Part shown: positions 7,750 through 15,800 of the stretch, in pieces
Position numbering within the stretch: the stretch's first letter is position 1
Layout: each line of letters opens with the position of its first letter
NCBI RefSeq assembly: GCF_900115955.1
Contig: NZ_FOYL01000003.1
Location: 591,117-655,116, forward strand
Reading direction: 5' to 3'
Source of the DNA: Lentzea waywayandensis
GTDB lineage: Bacteria > Actinomycetota > Actinomycetes > Mycobacteriales > Pseudonocardiaceae
DNA: 64,000 nucleotides
Notes under the pieces: model-generated
What the model saw: only the letters and a program-made list of their open reading frames with translations
What the model was told of the DNA's origin: nothing
Database searches by the model: none
Translations under genes and position numbers: made by a program

Positions 7750-9363
7750 ATGCGCATCATCCCTGCACTCGCGCTGTTGTCGCTGCTCCTCGTCCCCGTC
7801 GACGCGGCCGCGGCCCCCAACGGCAACTACTACCTGCAAAGCGCCGTGACCGGCCAGAACGCCGCCGTGTCCGGCTCCTCCGTCCTCCAGCACCGCCCCA
7901 AGGGCAACGAGGACCGCCAGCAGTTCTCCTGGAACGGCAGCACGTTGGCGGAGGGCGGCCAGTGCCTGGGCCGCAACGGCGACACTGCCCAGATGGTCAG
8001 CTGTTCCAGCGCCGAGGCCCAGTGGGTCGGGCTCCTCGACGACCAGGACAGATACCGCTTCAAGGACCCCGGCGCCGACCGGTACCTGATCGCGTCCGGC
8101 ACCGACCAGATCCGCGTCGGCACCGGCAACGACACGTGGTTCCTCACCCCGGTCAACCCGGTCCGCGTCCAGACCCCGGCCGACCCGCGCCTGGACGAGA
8201 TGACGTTCCTGACCGCGCACAACGCCTACGCGAACGGCGTCGACGGCGGCTTCATGTTCGCCAACATCGCCCCGAACCAGTCACGCGGCATCGTGCAGCA
8301 GCTCAACGACGGCGTGCGCGGCTTCATGCTCGACATCCACCAGACCCCCGACGGCGCCATCCTCTGCCACAACAGCTGCACGGCCGTCAGCAAGCCGGTG
8401 GCCTTGAACGTCGACATCCAGCGCATCGTCGACTTCCTGAAGTCACGCCCCACCGAGATCGTCACGGTCTTCCTCGAGGACTACGTCTCCGCCGACGTCC
8501 TGCGCTCCGAGCTCGCGCGCGTGAACGGCCTCGGGGACGTCCTGTACCGCGCCGAGGGCGTCCGCGAGAACGGCTGGCCGAGGTTGTCCCAGATGAGGGC
8601 CACCGGCAAGCGTTTGCTCATCTTCACCGACCACGGCCGGGACGGCCGCGAGAACTCCGGCGTGCTCTACCAGAAGGACTGGACCGTCGAGAACTACTGG
8701 TCGATGGGTTCCGGAACCGGCGCCTCCGACTGGTCCTGCTACTCCCGCTGGGGCGAGAAGCCACTGACCGCGACGGAAGCCAACTTCCGCCCGCTCTTCG
8801 TCATGAACCACTTCCGCGACGTCCCGATGCAGGGCACGGTCTCCACCGACAACTCGAAGTTCGTCAACCGAGCCCAGCGCTTCTGCGAACCCGCGGCCCG
8901 CAAGACCCCGAACTACCTGGCCGTCGACTTCTACCACCTGAACACGCCGTCACTCCCGGCCGAACGCCACCCGTCCGGCTCGGGTTCCGTCGAGCTGTCG
9001 GCGAACTCCGCGCTGTGCCTGGACAACAACGCCGGCGGCACCCAGAACGGCAACCCGGTCCAGATCTGGGGCTGCAACAACTCCTACGCGCAGAAGTGGC
9101 GCGTCGTTGCGGACGGCACGATCGCCATCTCCGGCAAGTGCCTCGACATCAGCAACAGCGGCACCACCAACGGCACGGCCGTCCAGCTGTGGGAGTGCAA
9201 CGGCACGGGCGCGCAGCAGTGGCGCGTGCGGTCGGACGGCTCCGTGCAGAACCCGCAGTCGGGGCTGTGCCTGGACAACCCCAACGCGTCGACCACTCCC
9301 GGCACTCGCCTGAACATCTGGAGCTGCAACGGTTCCGCGGCTCAGGCCTGGAGGTTCCGCTAG
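7750..9363 (+). CDS. secreted phosphatidylinositol-specific phospholipase C-like protein with ricin-type lectin domain
   Basis: A 537-aa exported protein starting at the ATG at 7750, with signal peptide MRIIPALALLSLLLVPVDAA. Residues of about 25-140 form a first beta-trefoil-like region. Residues of about 145-415 form a PI-PLC X-like barrel in which TFLTAHNAYAN and DGAILCHNSC carry the two expected catalytic histidines. The last 120 residues form a ricin-B lectin domain with three QxW-type repeats (AQKWRVV, AQQWRVR, AQAWRFR) and paired cysteines. It probably cleaves a glycerophospholipid or GPI-like substrate outside the cell while the lectin binds glycans. It is transcribed divergently from the sigma/LCP operon across a 162-nt gap. 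Confidence 0.88.
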   Translation: MRIIPALALLSLLLVPVDAAAAPNGNYYLQSAVTGQNAAVSGSSVLQHRPKGNEDRQQFSWNGSTLAEGGQCLGRNGDTAQMVSCSSAEAQWVGLLDDQDRYRFKDPGADRYLIASGTDQIRVGTGNDTWFLTPVNPVRVQTPADPRLDEMTFLTAHNAYANGVDGGFMFANIAPNQSRGIVQQLNDGVRGFMLDIHQTPDGAILCHNSCTAVSKPVALNVDIQRIVDFLKSRPTEIVTVFLEDYVSADVLRSELARVNGLGDVLYRAEGVRENGWPRLSQMRATGKRLLIFTDHGRDGRENSGVLYQKDWTVENYWSMGSGTGASDWSCYSRWGEKPLTATEANFRPLFVMNHFRDVPMQGTVSTDNSKFVNRAQRFCEPAARKTPNYLAVDFYHLNTPSLPAERHPSGSGSVELSANSALCLDNNAGGTQNGNPVQIWGCNNSYAQKWRVVADGTIAISGKCLDISNSGTTNGTAVQLWECNGTGAQQWRVRSDGSVQNPQSGLCLDNPNASTTPGTRLNIWSCNGSAAQAWRFR

Positions 9364-9474
9364 CACCGTGGCCCGAAACCTTGCCGGCCATTTCGCGGTC
9401 AGACGGGCGCATCGCGGTGCCGGGAGGTGTCCTGCTGAGCGTGAGATTGCACGCCAAGGTTTCGGGTCACGGTG
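9364..9474. repeat. 111-bp inverted-repeat unit between convergent genes
   Basis: Arms of 20 bp (9364-9383 and 9455-9474) are inverted copies with one mismatch; the left arm begins CACCGTGGCCCGAAACC. They enclose 71 nt. The left arm starts at the base after the PI-PLC stop codon and the right arm overlaps the stop codon of the methyltransferase gene. It may be a bidirectional terminator with a long loop, or a small MITE-like insertion with terminal inverted repeats. No target-site duplication is evident. Confidence 0.6.
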
Positions 9475-10276
9475 CTGCCATGCGGCCGATGCCGACGTAG
9501 ACGTCCGCAGGGCCACCTTCTCCAGCCGGGCCGAGCTCCGGGTGCCACTGAGGCGCCGAGACGACGCCCGGCTGGAGGATCTCCATGCCCGCGAACATCG
9601 GCTCGAACTGGTCGTGCGAACGGAAGTACATCGGGTCGCGGCTGTGCTTCATCGCCTCGACGACGGCGCCCATCTCCTCCGGCTTGAAGTCGGCCGTGAG
9701 GTGCGACAAGGCGATCAGGCTGCCGGACGGCATGGCGTCGCGGTAGCGGGCGACGACCTCGGCCGGGCCCTTCTCGTCCGAGACGAAGTGCAGCACGGCG
9801 ACCATGAGCAGGCCCACGGGCCGGGAGAAGTCGATCAGGTCCTTCACGACCGGGTCGGACAGCACGTCGTCCGGGCGGCACATGTCCGCCTGCACGACGC
9901 CCGCGTTGTCGTTGCCCTCCAGGATGAGCTGGCTGTGCGAGACCGCCACCTCGTCGTAGTCCACGTAGACGACTCGTGCGTCCGGGTTTGCCTGTTGCAC
10001 GATCTCGTGGACGTTGCCGACCGTCGGAATGCCTGAACCGAGGTCGAGGAACTGCGTGATTCCCTGCTCCATCATCAGCAGGACGGCGCGGCGCATGAAC
10101 GAACGGTTCGAGGCGGCGATGGCACGGCCGTCGCGCAGGATCTGCAGCACCTTGTCGCCGACCACGCGGTCCGACGCGAAGTTGTGGCCACCTCCCAGCA
10201 GGAAGTCGTAGACCCGTGCCGCGCTGGGCACGTCCGTGTTGATTCCCGCGGGCACCCAGGAGAAAGGCTCGGCCAT
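9467..10276 (-). CDS. SAM-dependent methyltransferase (DUF574 / Methyltransf_19 family)
   Basis: A 269-aa cytosolic protein of the actinobacterial S-adenosylmethionine methyltransferase family PF04672. The signature N-terminus PSAARVYDFLLGGGHNFASD is followed by the SAM-binding motif QFLDLGSGIPTVGNVHE (about 80-97) and the acidic strand VVYVDYDEVAVSHSQ. Members are abundant in Streptomyces and relatives and their substrates are mostly unknown. The ATG at 10276 opens the conserved N-terminus directly. The gene is monocistronic, and its stop codon lies inside the right arm of the inverted repeat at 9364-9474. Confidence 0.88.
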   Translation of the reverse strand: MAEPFSWVPAGINTDVPSAARVYDFLLGGGHNFASDRVVGDKVLQILRDGRAIAASNRSFMRRAVLLMMEQGITQFLDLGSGIPTVGNVHEIVQQANPDARVVYVDYDEVAVSHSQLILEGNDNAGVVQADMCRPDDVLSDPVVKDLIDFSRPVGLLMVAVLHFVSDEKGPAEVVARYRDAMPSGSLIALSHLTADFKPEEMGAVVEAMKHSRDPMYFRSHDQFEPMFAGMEILQPGVVSAPQWHPELGPAGEGGPADVYVGIGRMAAP

Positions 10277-10333
10277 GCCGAAGAACTTACTCGAATGCGC
10301 GCACGCGTGTATCGGCCCGGATCGGGTGAAAGA

Positions 10334-11368
10334 TCATCCAGAACGCGCGAAACGGGCCGAAACCTGCTCTGCCAGCACAGATGCACCGGCTGAGTGGGCT
10401 TCCCTGCCTAGCCGGCGCAGCTGGTCGTCGACGCGGGACGAACGCAGGTTCTGTGCGGACGCCACGGCTTCTCCGGCGAACTCGGTCGCCACCGCTATGT
10501 CGCCGAGAGCGAGATGACTGCGGGCCAACGCCGTCAGCGCGAGAGTGCGGGCCCGGCCTTCGCCATACGTGCCGACCTTTGTGGTGAGCGCGGCGATCGC
10601 TTGTTCGGGATCGTCCAAGGAGTGCCGGTCGGCCCACGCGTTGTGCGCCGCCACGAAACCGAGCTGGAACGCCTTCAAGGCGTCGTCAGGTGCGTTGTGG
10701 TGCAGGAACATCCGGCCGGCCCGCGTCAGCACGGAGGCGATCAGCGACTCGTTCTCCGCCTGGCGCGCCAACGTCAGAGCCTTGGTGAAGTGCGGCAGCG
10801 CGACCCCGGGTCGTCCGCTGTCGAACGCCGTCCAGCCCGCCAGCTCGTAGACCTCGGCGACCGCGGTCCACGTCAGGGCGTCGCCCAGGACGATCATCGG
10901 TTCGACAGCGGCGAGGTGCTCCAGAACCGCGGTGTGGCAGGCGATCCCGCCGTAACGCCGGTCCAACGCGCGCAACGCCTCGGTGCGCGCCGCGATCGCC
11001 TCGGGCGCGACGTGGACCGAGGGCATTCCGGACGGAAGCCAGTCGAACGTGGGCGCGCCGACCGTGATCCGGGCCGCGTGCTCCAGGAACCGTTGCCGTG
11101 CCTCGGAGTTCTCCCTGATCAACTCCTCGGCCTCGGGGAAGCCGTCCGCCACGGCGGCCAGGCACCACTGCTCGGCCTCGGCTGCCTCGCCGAGTGCGAA
11201 CAGGACGTGCGCCAGCCGCACGGCCGCGTCACCGAGGCGTTGGTCGGCGGCGACCCGGAAGTGCACGGCCGCCTCGCGCAGGCGACCGGCCCGTTCCGCG
11301 GCCTCGCCGAGGCGGTACAGCCGCTCGACGGCCTCGTCGAGCTCGAACTGGCTCAGCAGCTCACTCAT
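10334..11368 (-). CDS. tetratricopeptide-repeat protein coupled to a sigma factor gene
   Basis: A 344-aa all-helical protein with TPR-like repeats (LREAAVHFRVAADQRLGDAA; RPGVALPHFTKALTLARQAE; PDDALKAFQLGFVAAHNAWA). The start chosen is the ATG at 11368, because GGAGG lies 5 nt upstream inside the sigma gene; the GTG one codon earlier is too close to it. The reading frame overlaps the end of the sigma gene by 8 nt, so the two are translationally coupled. TPR partners of sigma factors are known to act as sensors or scaffolds, but this role is inferred here. No enzymatic motif is visible. Confidence 0.75.
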   Translation of the reverse strand: MSELLSQFELDEAVERLYRLGEAAERAGRLREAAVHFRVAADQRLGDAAVRLAHVLFALGEAAEAEQWCLAAVADGFPEAEELIRENSEARQRFLEHAARITVGAPTFDWLPSGMPSVHVAPEAIAARTEALRALDRRYGGIACHTAVLEHLAAVEPMIVLGDALTWTAVAEVYELAGWTAFDSGRPGVALPHFTKALTLARQAENESLIASVLTRAGRMFLHHNAPDDALKAFQLGFVAAHNAWADRHSLDDPEQAIAALTTKVGTYGEGRARTLALTALARSHLALGDIAVATEFAGEAVASAQNLRSSRVDDQLRRLGREAHSAGASVLAEQVSARFARSG

Positions 11369-11840
11369 CACTGCCTCCGAGAATCCGTCGCAGCTCGGCC
11401 CGGCCGCGGGTGAGGTGCGTGCGCACGGTCGACTCGCCGACCATCAGCACCGCGGCGATCTCGCTGACCGAGTACCCGAGCAGGTGGTGCAGCGCCACGG
11501 TCTCGCGGTGCCTGGGGGAGAGCTCGCGCAACGCGGAGTGCAGCGCCTCCACCTCGTGCACGGGCTGAACGACCTCGGGCACCTCGGCCAGCGGCGTTTC
11601 GTGTCCGTAGCGCTGCTGCCAGCGCCGCATGAGCCGTATCGCGACCTTGAGCACCCACGCCTCGGGCTTGTCGTACGCGTGGATGTCGTTCCACCGGTGC
11701 CGTGCGATCACCATCGCGTCCTGCGCGATGTCCTCGACGACGCGAGTGTCGCCGCTCAGAGCCGTCAGCGTCTTCGTGACCACGGGCAGGCAGCCGCGGA
11801 AGAACTCGGCGAAGCCCAGATCCGGCTCCGGTGTGCTCAA
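11361..11840 (-). CDS. ECF-type RNA polymerase sigma factor
   Basis: A 159-aa sigma-70 factor. Region 2 spans about 25-75 (VVEDIAQDAMVIARHRWNDI ... PEAWVLKVAIRLMRRWQQR). Region 4 spans about 100-150 (LSPRHRETVALHHLLGYSVS ... GESTVRTHLTRGRAELRRIL). No C-terminal extension or zinc-binding anti-sigma gene is adjacent. The immediate downstream partner is a TPR protein that overlaps it, and the upstream gene on the same strand, 118 nt away, is the large TPR-CHAT-TIR protein. The set may form one regulatory unit. No ECF promoter consensus was identified with confidence in front of it. Confidence 0.85.
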   Translation of the reverse strand: MSTPEPDLGFAEFFRGCLPVVTKTLTALSGDTRVVEDIAQDAMVIARHRWNDIHAYDKPEAWVLKVAIRLMRRWQQRYGHETPLAEVPEVVQPVHEVEALHSALRELSPRHRETVALHHLLGYSVSEIAAVLMVGESTVRTHLTRGRAELRRILGGSDE

Positions 11841-11958
11841 CGGCCTTCCCTTCAGCGTCCGCTCACGTCGTTCACCGCCCTGGGGCGACCTTCAACGGTT
11901 ACAGGCGCTGAAACCAGCCAAGGCTGACAGCGAAGGCCGAATTCACCCGTTCGGAGTC

Positions 11959-14900
11959 CTACGGGAGCAGATGACGGAAGGCGTTGACCAGCAGCATGCG
12001 TTGCTGGTCAACGTCGAGCCCCTCTTCCGGCAACGGCCGGAACTCCTTGTTGCCCTGGGAGCCACGCGGGCCGTACGACTCGACGCGGACCGCGATGTCC
12101 ACGACGTCGGACGTGAGCTCCACAGTGGACTGATCGTCCGGAATCGGTTCGTTCTGCTGGTAGAGCTCGTAGGTGAACCGCATCCCGATCGCGCCGTCGA
12201 ACGTGGCCTGCTCGGTCGGCAGCTGCATCGCGTCGAACACCGACCGGTACAACGCGGCGCCGGTGAGGTGCAGCGGGGTCATCACGACGTGCGTGGTGCC
12301 GAGGTCGTGGCTGCGCACCGAGATCGCGACGGTCGGGCCGTCCGGCGTCGGCGGGACGGGCTGCGGGAACACCGGGAGCTCCGACTTGCGGTCGGAGCGC
12401 CAGATCGAGACGAGGCGGTCGGCGGCGTCCACGAGGTCGATGTGCTTGCGCGGCGCGAGGAACGGGGGCAGCGGTTCCTCGTCGAGCCGCACGATGAACA
12501 GGAACGCACGGCGGCGCGTCATCTCCAGGTTGAACGCCCCCGTCCACTCCTTGGCGACCCACTCGCGATGCGGGGTGTTCGCCGACCACAGCAGGACGTA
12601 GTAGTCGGAGGTGGCCAGCGCCTCGTCGATCGCCGCTATCACGTTGTCGCCCGGCGCGATCTCGTTCTCGTCCAGGTAGGCGCTGACGTTGCGCGCTTCC
12701 AGCTCGGCACGGAGTTGCTCGGCGTGCGGGCGGTCCTTGCCGGCGAACGACAGGAACACCTTGGGACGGGTTTCGAGCGGCACGGGGTCTCCGTTCTTCC
12801 TGAATCGTCTGCGCAGCGGGCCCGCTGAGGTCTGAACGCCCGCGTCGCCGTGCAGGGACCAGCACGCCCAGTCGGCCGGGTGCCGGTCGGCGACTTCTCT
12901 CAGTGCGTGCTGCAGAGCGCGATCTCTCGGGAGTCTCGTCAGGTGACGGTCGAACGCGTCGAGCACCTTCCGCGTCACCTCGTCGCCTGCCTGCCAACGG
13001 GCCGCGACGACCGAGGCCGCGCCCGCGGTGATCGCCGCGCGGACGAACCCGGTTCCCTCGTCGTGGCCGCGTTGCTGCGTCATGCCGGACTCGCAGGCGC
13101 CGAGCACGACTGTGCCGCACGCGCTGAAGTCCAGCTTTCCCAACGCTTCCACGGACATCCGTTCGTCGCGGAACTCCAGCCACGACTGGCCGGGGTTCAT
13201 GCGGTCGTTCGTGCTGTGGGCGTCGAGGCGGATGCGGTGGAATCGGTCCTCTTCGAGAGTCCGTCGCAGTTCCGCGGACTTCCGGAGGGTCGCCGTCTCG
13301 TCGCCTCTCTGCCTGCGGGAGCGGCGTTGCAGCGGGCGCAGCGCGGACAGGCAGGGCAGGCTGGACAGCGCGTGGCTCACGCCGAGGTGGTGGCCCGTGC
13401 CGGAGACGGGCAGGCCGGCGAGCGGGACGTCCGCGAGAAGGTCACCCGCCACCACCGCGATCCGGGTGACCCCGGGCGGCAGGGCCTCGATGACGTCGTC
13501 CAGCGCGATCAGGCGGGTCAGGTCGCCGAGCAGGGTGCCGAGGATCGCGTTGTCGTACTTGGGTTTCCACGCCTTGAGCCGACGGATCGTGTCGGTGAGC
13601 TCGCCGATGTGGACGTCGGTCGTGACGTGCGTGATCCTGCGACCGATGATCACGTGGTGGAGCCGGTCCGGCGTCGCGTGCATCATCCACACGACCTGGT
13701 CCTTCGGCAGCCGCCTCGTGGCCCTGGCGAGCCAGCGCCTGGCCGCCGGCAGGTCGACGAAGCTCGGGAGGTCGCGGGGCTCGGTGAGGACTGCCGCGCC
13801 CCGTGCCGCTTCGACGGCGACCACCAGGCCCGCCAACGCTTTGCCGCCGTCGCGCTGGACGCGGCGGACCGCGGCGAGCACTCGGCCGTCGTGTTCGTCG
13901 GGGGCGGCGCGCAGCATCCGGAGCTTGCCGCTGGGGCCGTCGTGGTGGTCGGTGCTGTTCTCCTCGATGCGGTGGGACTCGGCCCAGTGTTGTGCGGCAA
14001 GGTCTTCGTGGCCCGCGTCGGCGAACGTGTCGCCGAGTTTGCGCAGCGCCAGCGCGGTGAGCTCGGCGTGACCTGATCGGCTCGCGACCTCGAAGTGCAG
14101 TGCGGCCTGTTCGAGGCGGCCCTGGGCGTAGGCGAGCTCGGCGGCGGTCAGGTGCCACAGCGGGGAGTTTCCCTCGCCCAGCATGCCTTCCGCCTTGAGC
14201 AGCTCGTGCTCGGCGATCAGGCGGCGGACGTGGCTGAGCCGGCGTTCCGGCCGGAGCGTCTGGGTGGCGTCCGGGAGCTGCGCGATCACCTCCGGCCCTG
14301 CCGCGGCGGCCAGCAGCGGGAAGAGCCGGCGAGCCGCGCCCGCCTGCCTGGTCATCACCAGCAGCACCGTCAGCTCGTAGAGGACGGCGTACCGCAGCGC
14401 GGCTTCGATCTGGTAGCTGGTGAGGCATCTCGTCATCAACGCCAGCGCTTCCTCGTACCGGACCTCGCGCCGGAGCGCGGCGGCCCGTCGCAGGAACTCG
14501 GCCGGATTTCGGGGAGCCTGACCGTTGATCTTCGTGACGCGCGTGCCTCTGCGCACGTCCAGGAGAACCCGGTCCCGGCCGATGTGCTCCAGGTGCTCGG
14601 GGCGTCCGGCGCGGCGGAAGTGGCGTTCGGCGGCGTCGAGCTCGCTTTCCGCGGTGGGGTAGTCGTAGCGGTCCGCGGCGGCCAGCGCGGCCACTCGCGC
14701 GAGCCTCGCCTGCTCCAGTTCGGTGAGTTTCACCTTCCGCAGCTCGCGCACGTCCTTCTCGGCGGCGACGTGATCCGTCGCGGCACTGCGGATCTGGGCC
14801 CTGAGGACCCTCAGGGTGATGTCGTTGCCCGTGCCCAGGTACTCGTCGCAGCGTTGTGCGGCCTTGGCGATCGCGCCGAGGTTCAGCAGCGTCGCGCAGT

Positions 14901-15036
14901 GGTCGTGGGCGACGAGCGGGCTGATCTTCGCGGCCTTCGCGTAGGCGAGGTCGACGCCGAGCACGTTGCCGCGCAACGCGGCGGACCGGGCGGCCTTGAC
15001 CGCGTCCGCGAGTGGGGTGCCGGGTTCTATGTGCAT
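11959..15036 (-). CDS. TPR-CHAT-TIR multidomain protein with a ubiquitin-like C-terminus
   Basis: A 1025-aa protein. Residues 1-400 are helical, TPR-like. Residues of about 430-735 are a CHAT (caspase HetF associated with TPR) protease domain, with candidate catalytic His607 in DAHSTN and Cys648 in VVLGACESG. Residues 757-875 are a TIR domain (KVFLSFAGKDRPHAEQLRAE), with Glu830 in WVAKEW where TIR NADases carry their catalytic glutamate. Residues of about 902-988 (TVAISVRSHD ... MRFTYELYQ ... VVDIAVRVESYG) look like a beta-grasp/ubiquitin-like domain; this last call is inference. CHAT proteases and TIR NADases are both effectors in prokaryotic immunity and cell death. The ATG directly follows the stop of a 47-aa ORF (TGAATG) and has no ribosome site of its own. 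Confidence 0.85.
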   Translation of the reverse strand: MHIEPGTPLADAVKAARSAALRGNVLGVDLAYAKAAKISPLVAHDHCATLLNLGAIAKAAQRCDEYLGTGNDITLRVLRAQIRSAATDHVAAEKDVRELRKVKLTELEQARLARVAALAAADRYDYPTAESELDAAERHFRRAGRPEHLEHIGRDRVLLDVRRGTRVTKINGQAPRNPAEFLRRAAALRREVRYEEALALMTRCLTSYQIEAALRYAVLYELTVLLVMTRQAGAARRLFPLLAAAAGPEVIAQLPDATQTLRPERRLSHVRRLIAEHELLKAEGMLGEGNSPLWHLTAAELAYAQGRLEQAALHFEVASRSGHAELTALALRKLGDTFADAGHEDLAAQHWAESHRIEENSTDHHDGPSGKLRMLRAAPDEHDGRVLAAVRRVQRDGGKALAGLVVAVEAARGAAVLTEPRDLPSFVDLPAARRWLARATRRLPKDQVVWMMHATPDRLHHVIIGRRITHVTTDVHIGELTDTIRRLKAWKPKYDNAILGTLLGDLTRLIALDDVIEALPPGVTRIAVVAGDLLADVPLAGLPVSGTGHHLGVSHALSSLPCLSALRPLQRRSRRQRGDETATLRKSAELRRTLEEDRFHRIRLDAHSTNDRMNPGQSWLEFRDERMSVEALGKLDFSACGTVVLGACESGMTQQRGHDEGTGFVRAAITAGAASVVAARWQAGDEVTRKVLDAFDRHLTRLPRDRALQHALREVADRHPADWACWSLHGDAGVQTSAGPLRRRFRKNGDPVPLETRPKVFLSFAGKDRPHAEQLRAELEARNVSAYLDENEIAPGDNVIAAIDEALATSDYYVLLWSANTPHREWVAKEWTGAFNLEMTRRRAFLFIVRLDEEPLPPFLAPRKHIDLVDAADRLVSIWRSDRKSELPVFPQPVPPTPDGPTVAISVRSHDLGTTHVVMTPLHLTGAALYRSVFDAMQLPTEQATFDGAIGMRFTYELYQQNEPIPDDQSTVELTSDVVDIAVRVESYGPRGSQGNKEFRPLPEEGLDVDQQRMLLVNAFRHLLP

Positions 15037-15180
15037 TCAATGCCCTGTGCGGAAGGCATAACCAGGTTGTATTTCGCCCATTGCTCCATCTGATCGGGAG
15101 AACGCGCGGGCGGCCACGATGCTCGCAGCCGCGTCAAGCACAGCCGCGACCAACGCGATGAGATGCGTTCGTTGGCGCAT
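15037..15180 (-). CDS. 47-aa small protein translationally coupled to the CHAT-TIR gene
   Basis: A small ORF of 47 codons starting at the ATG at 15180. Its Shine-Dalgarno sequence is perfect: GGAGG at 15192-15188, 7 nt before the ATG. Its TGA stop is immediately followed by the ATG of the CHAT-TIR gene, which lacks its own ribosome site, so translation of the large gene probably depends on it. The peptide starts MRQRTHLIALVAAVLDAAAS and contains one hydrophobic helix of about 17 residues, then a polar tail ending AFRTGH. It may be a small membrane or regulatory peptide, or merely a leader. I do not recognise the family. Confidence 0.6.
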   Translation of the reverse strand: MRQRTHLIALVAAVLDAAASIVAARAFSRSDGAMGEIQPGYAFRTGH

Positions 15181-15206
15181 GCACGATCCTCCGTGCGTCG
15201 CAGATT

Positions 15207-15269
15207 AACGATCCAGACGGCCCACAGATCGTTTGTCAACTTTCTGTCAACGAACTGCTCAAACGATCT
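15207..15269. promoter_or_regulatory. candidate operator: three alternating AACGATC heptamers plus TGTCAAC repeats
   Basis: In the divergent region between the small ORF/CHAT-TIR operon and the DUF4262 gene, AACGATC occurs at 15207-15213, inverted at 15227-15233 and direct at 15262-15268. The last two extend to a perfect 10-bp inverted repeat (AGATCGTTTG at 15226-15235, CAAACGATCT at 15260-15269). Between them TGTCAAC is repeated with an 11-bp period (15234-15240, 15245-15251), one helical turn. This is the pattern of a dimeric DNA-binding regulator. The regulator is not identified. Confidence 0.5.
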
Positions 15270-15320
15270 TGTCGGTGCTCCTCGGCACACTGGATCCACC
15301 ACCGATCCGAGGAGACCGCC

Positions 15321-15800
15321 ATGTGCTGGGACTGCGACCACCCCGCCGACCGAATGGAAGAACACCTGGCCACGTTGCGCCGCTGCATCGACGCGCGAGG
15401 CTGGGCCGTGCAGGCGATAGAACGGGACCGAGCCCACCCGCCGTGGGCCTACACGGTGGGCCTGACCCCGCGGGGCCTTCCGGAGCTCGTCGTGACGGGA
15501 ATGCCCGTCCTGGAAGCGGGCCGCCTGCTCGACGACATGGCCGAACACCTCGCCCACAGCTGCCTGCCCGACCCCGGCCGCCGCTTCACCGTGCCCGGCG
15601 GCCCGCTGCTGGAGGTCGTCCGCGTGGCGCGCCCGTGGGCCCACCTGCTGGTGTCCGCGCGGCTCTACGGCGAGGGCATCCAGGCCTTGCAGCTCGTGCA
15701 CGCCGACGAGTCCGGGCACTGGCCGTGGGACCGCTCTTACGAAGGGGTGGTGGGAGGTCAGCCGGTGCTGGGCGTGAGAGCGGGACCACCGGGCGGGTGA
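15321..15800 (+). CDS. DUF4262 domain-containing protein
   Basis: A 159-aa cytosolic protein. The start MCWDCDHPADRMEEHL and the segment PPWAYTVGLTPRGLPELVVTG are hallmarks of DUF4262, a small family of unknown function common in actinobacteria. A GAGGAG ribosome site precedes the ATG. It is transcribed divergently from the CHAT-TIR operon and shares the palindromic region at 15207-15269. Its 3' end overlaps the end of the convergent WYL regulator gene by 43 nt. Confidence 0.8.
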   Translation: MCWDCDHPADRMEEHLATLRRCIDARGWAVQAIERDRAHPPWAYTVGLTPRGLPELVVTGMPVLEAGRLLDDMAEHLAHSCLPDPGRRFTVPGGPLLEVVRVARPWAHLLVSARLYGEGIQALQLVHADESGHWPWDRSYEGVVGGQPVLGVRAGPPGG

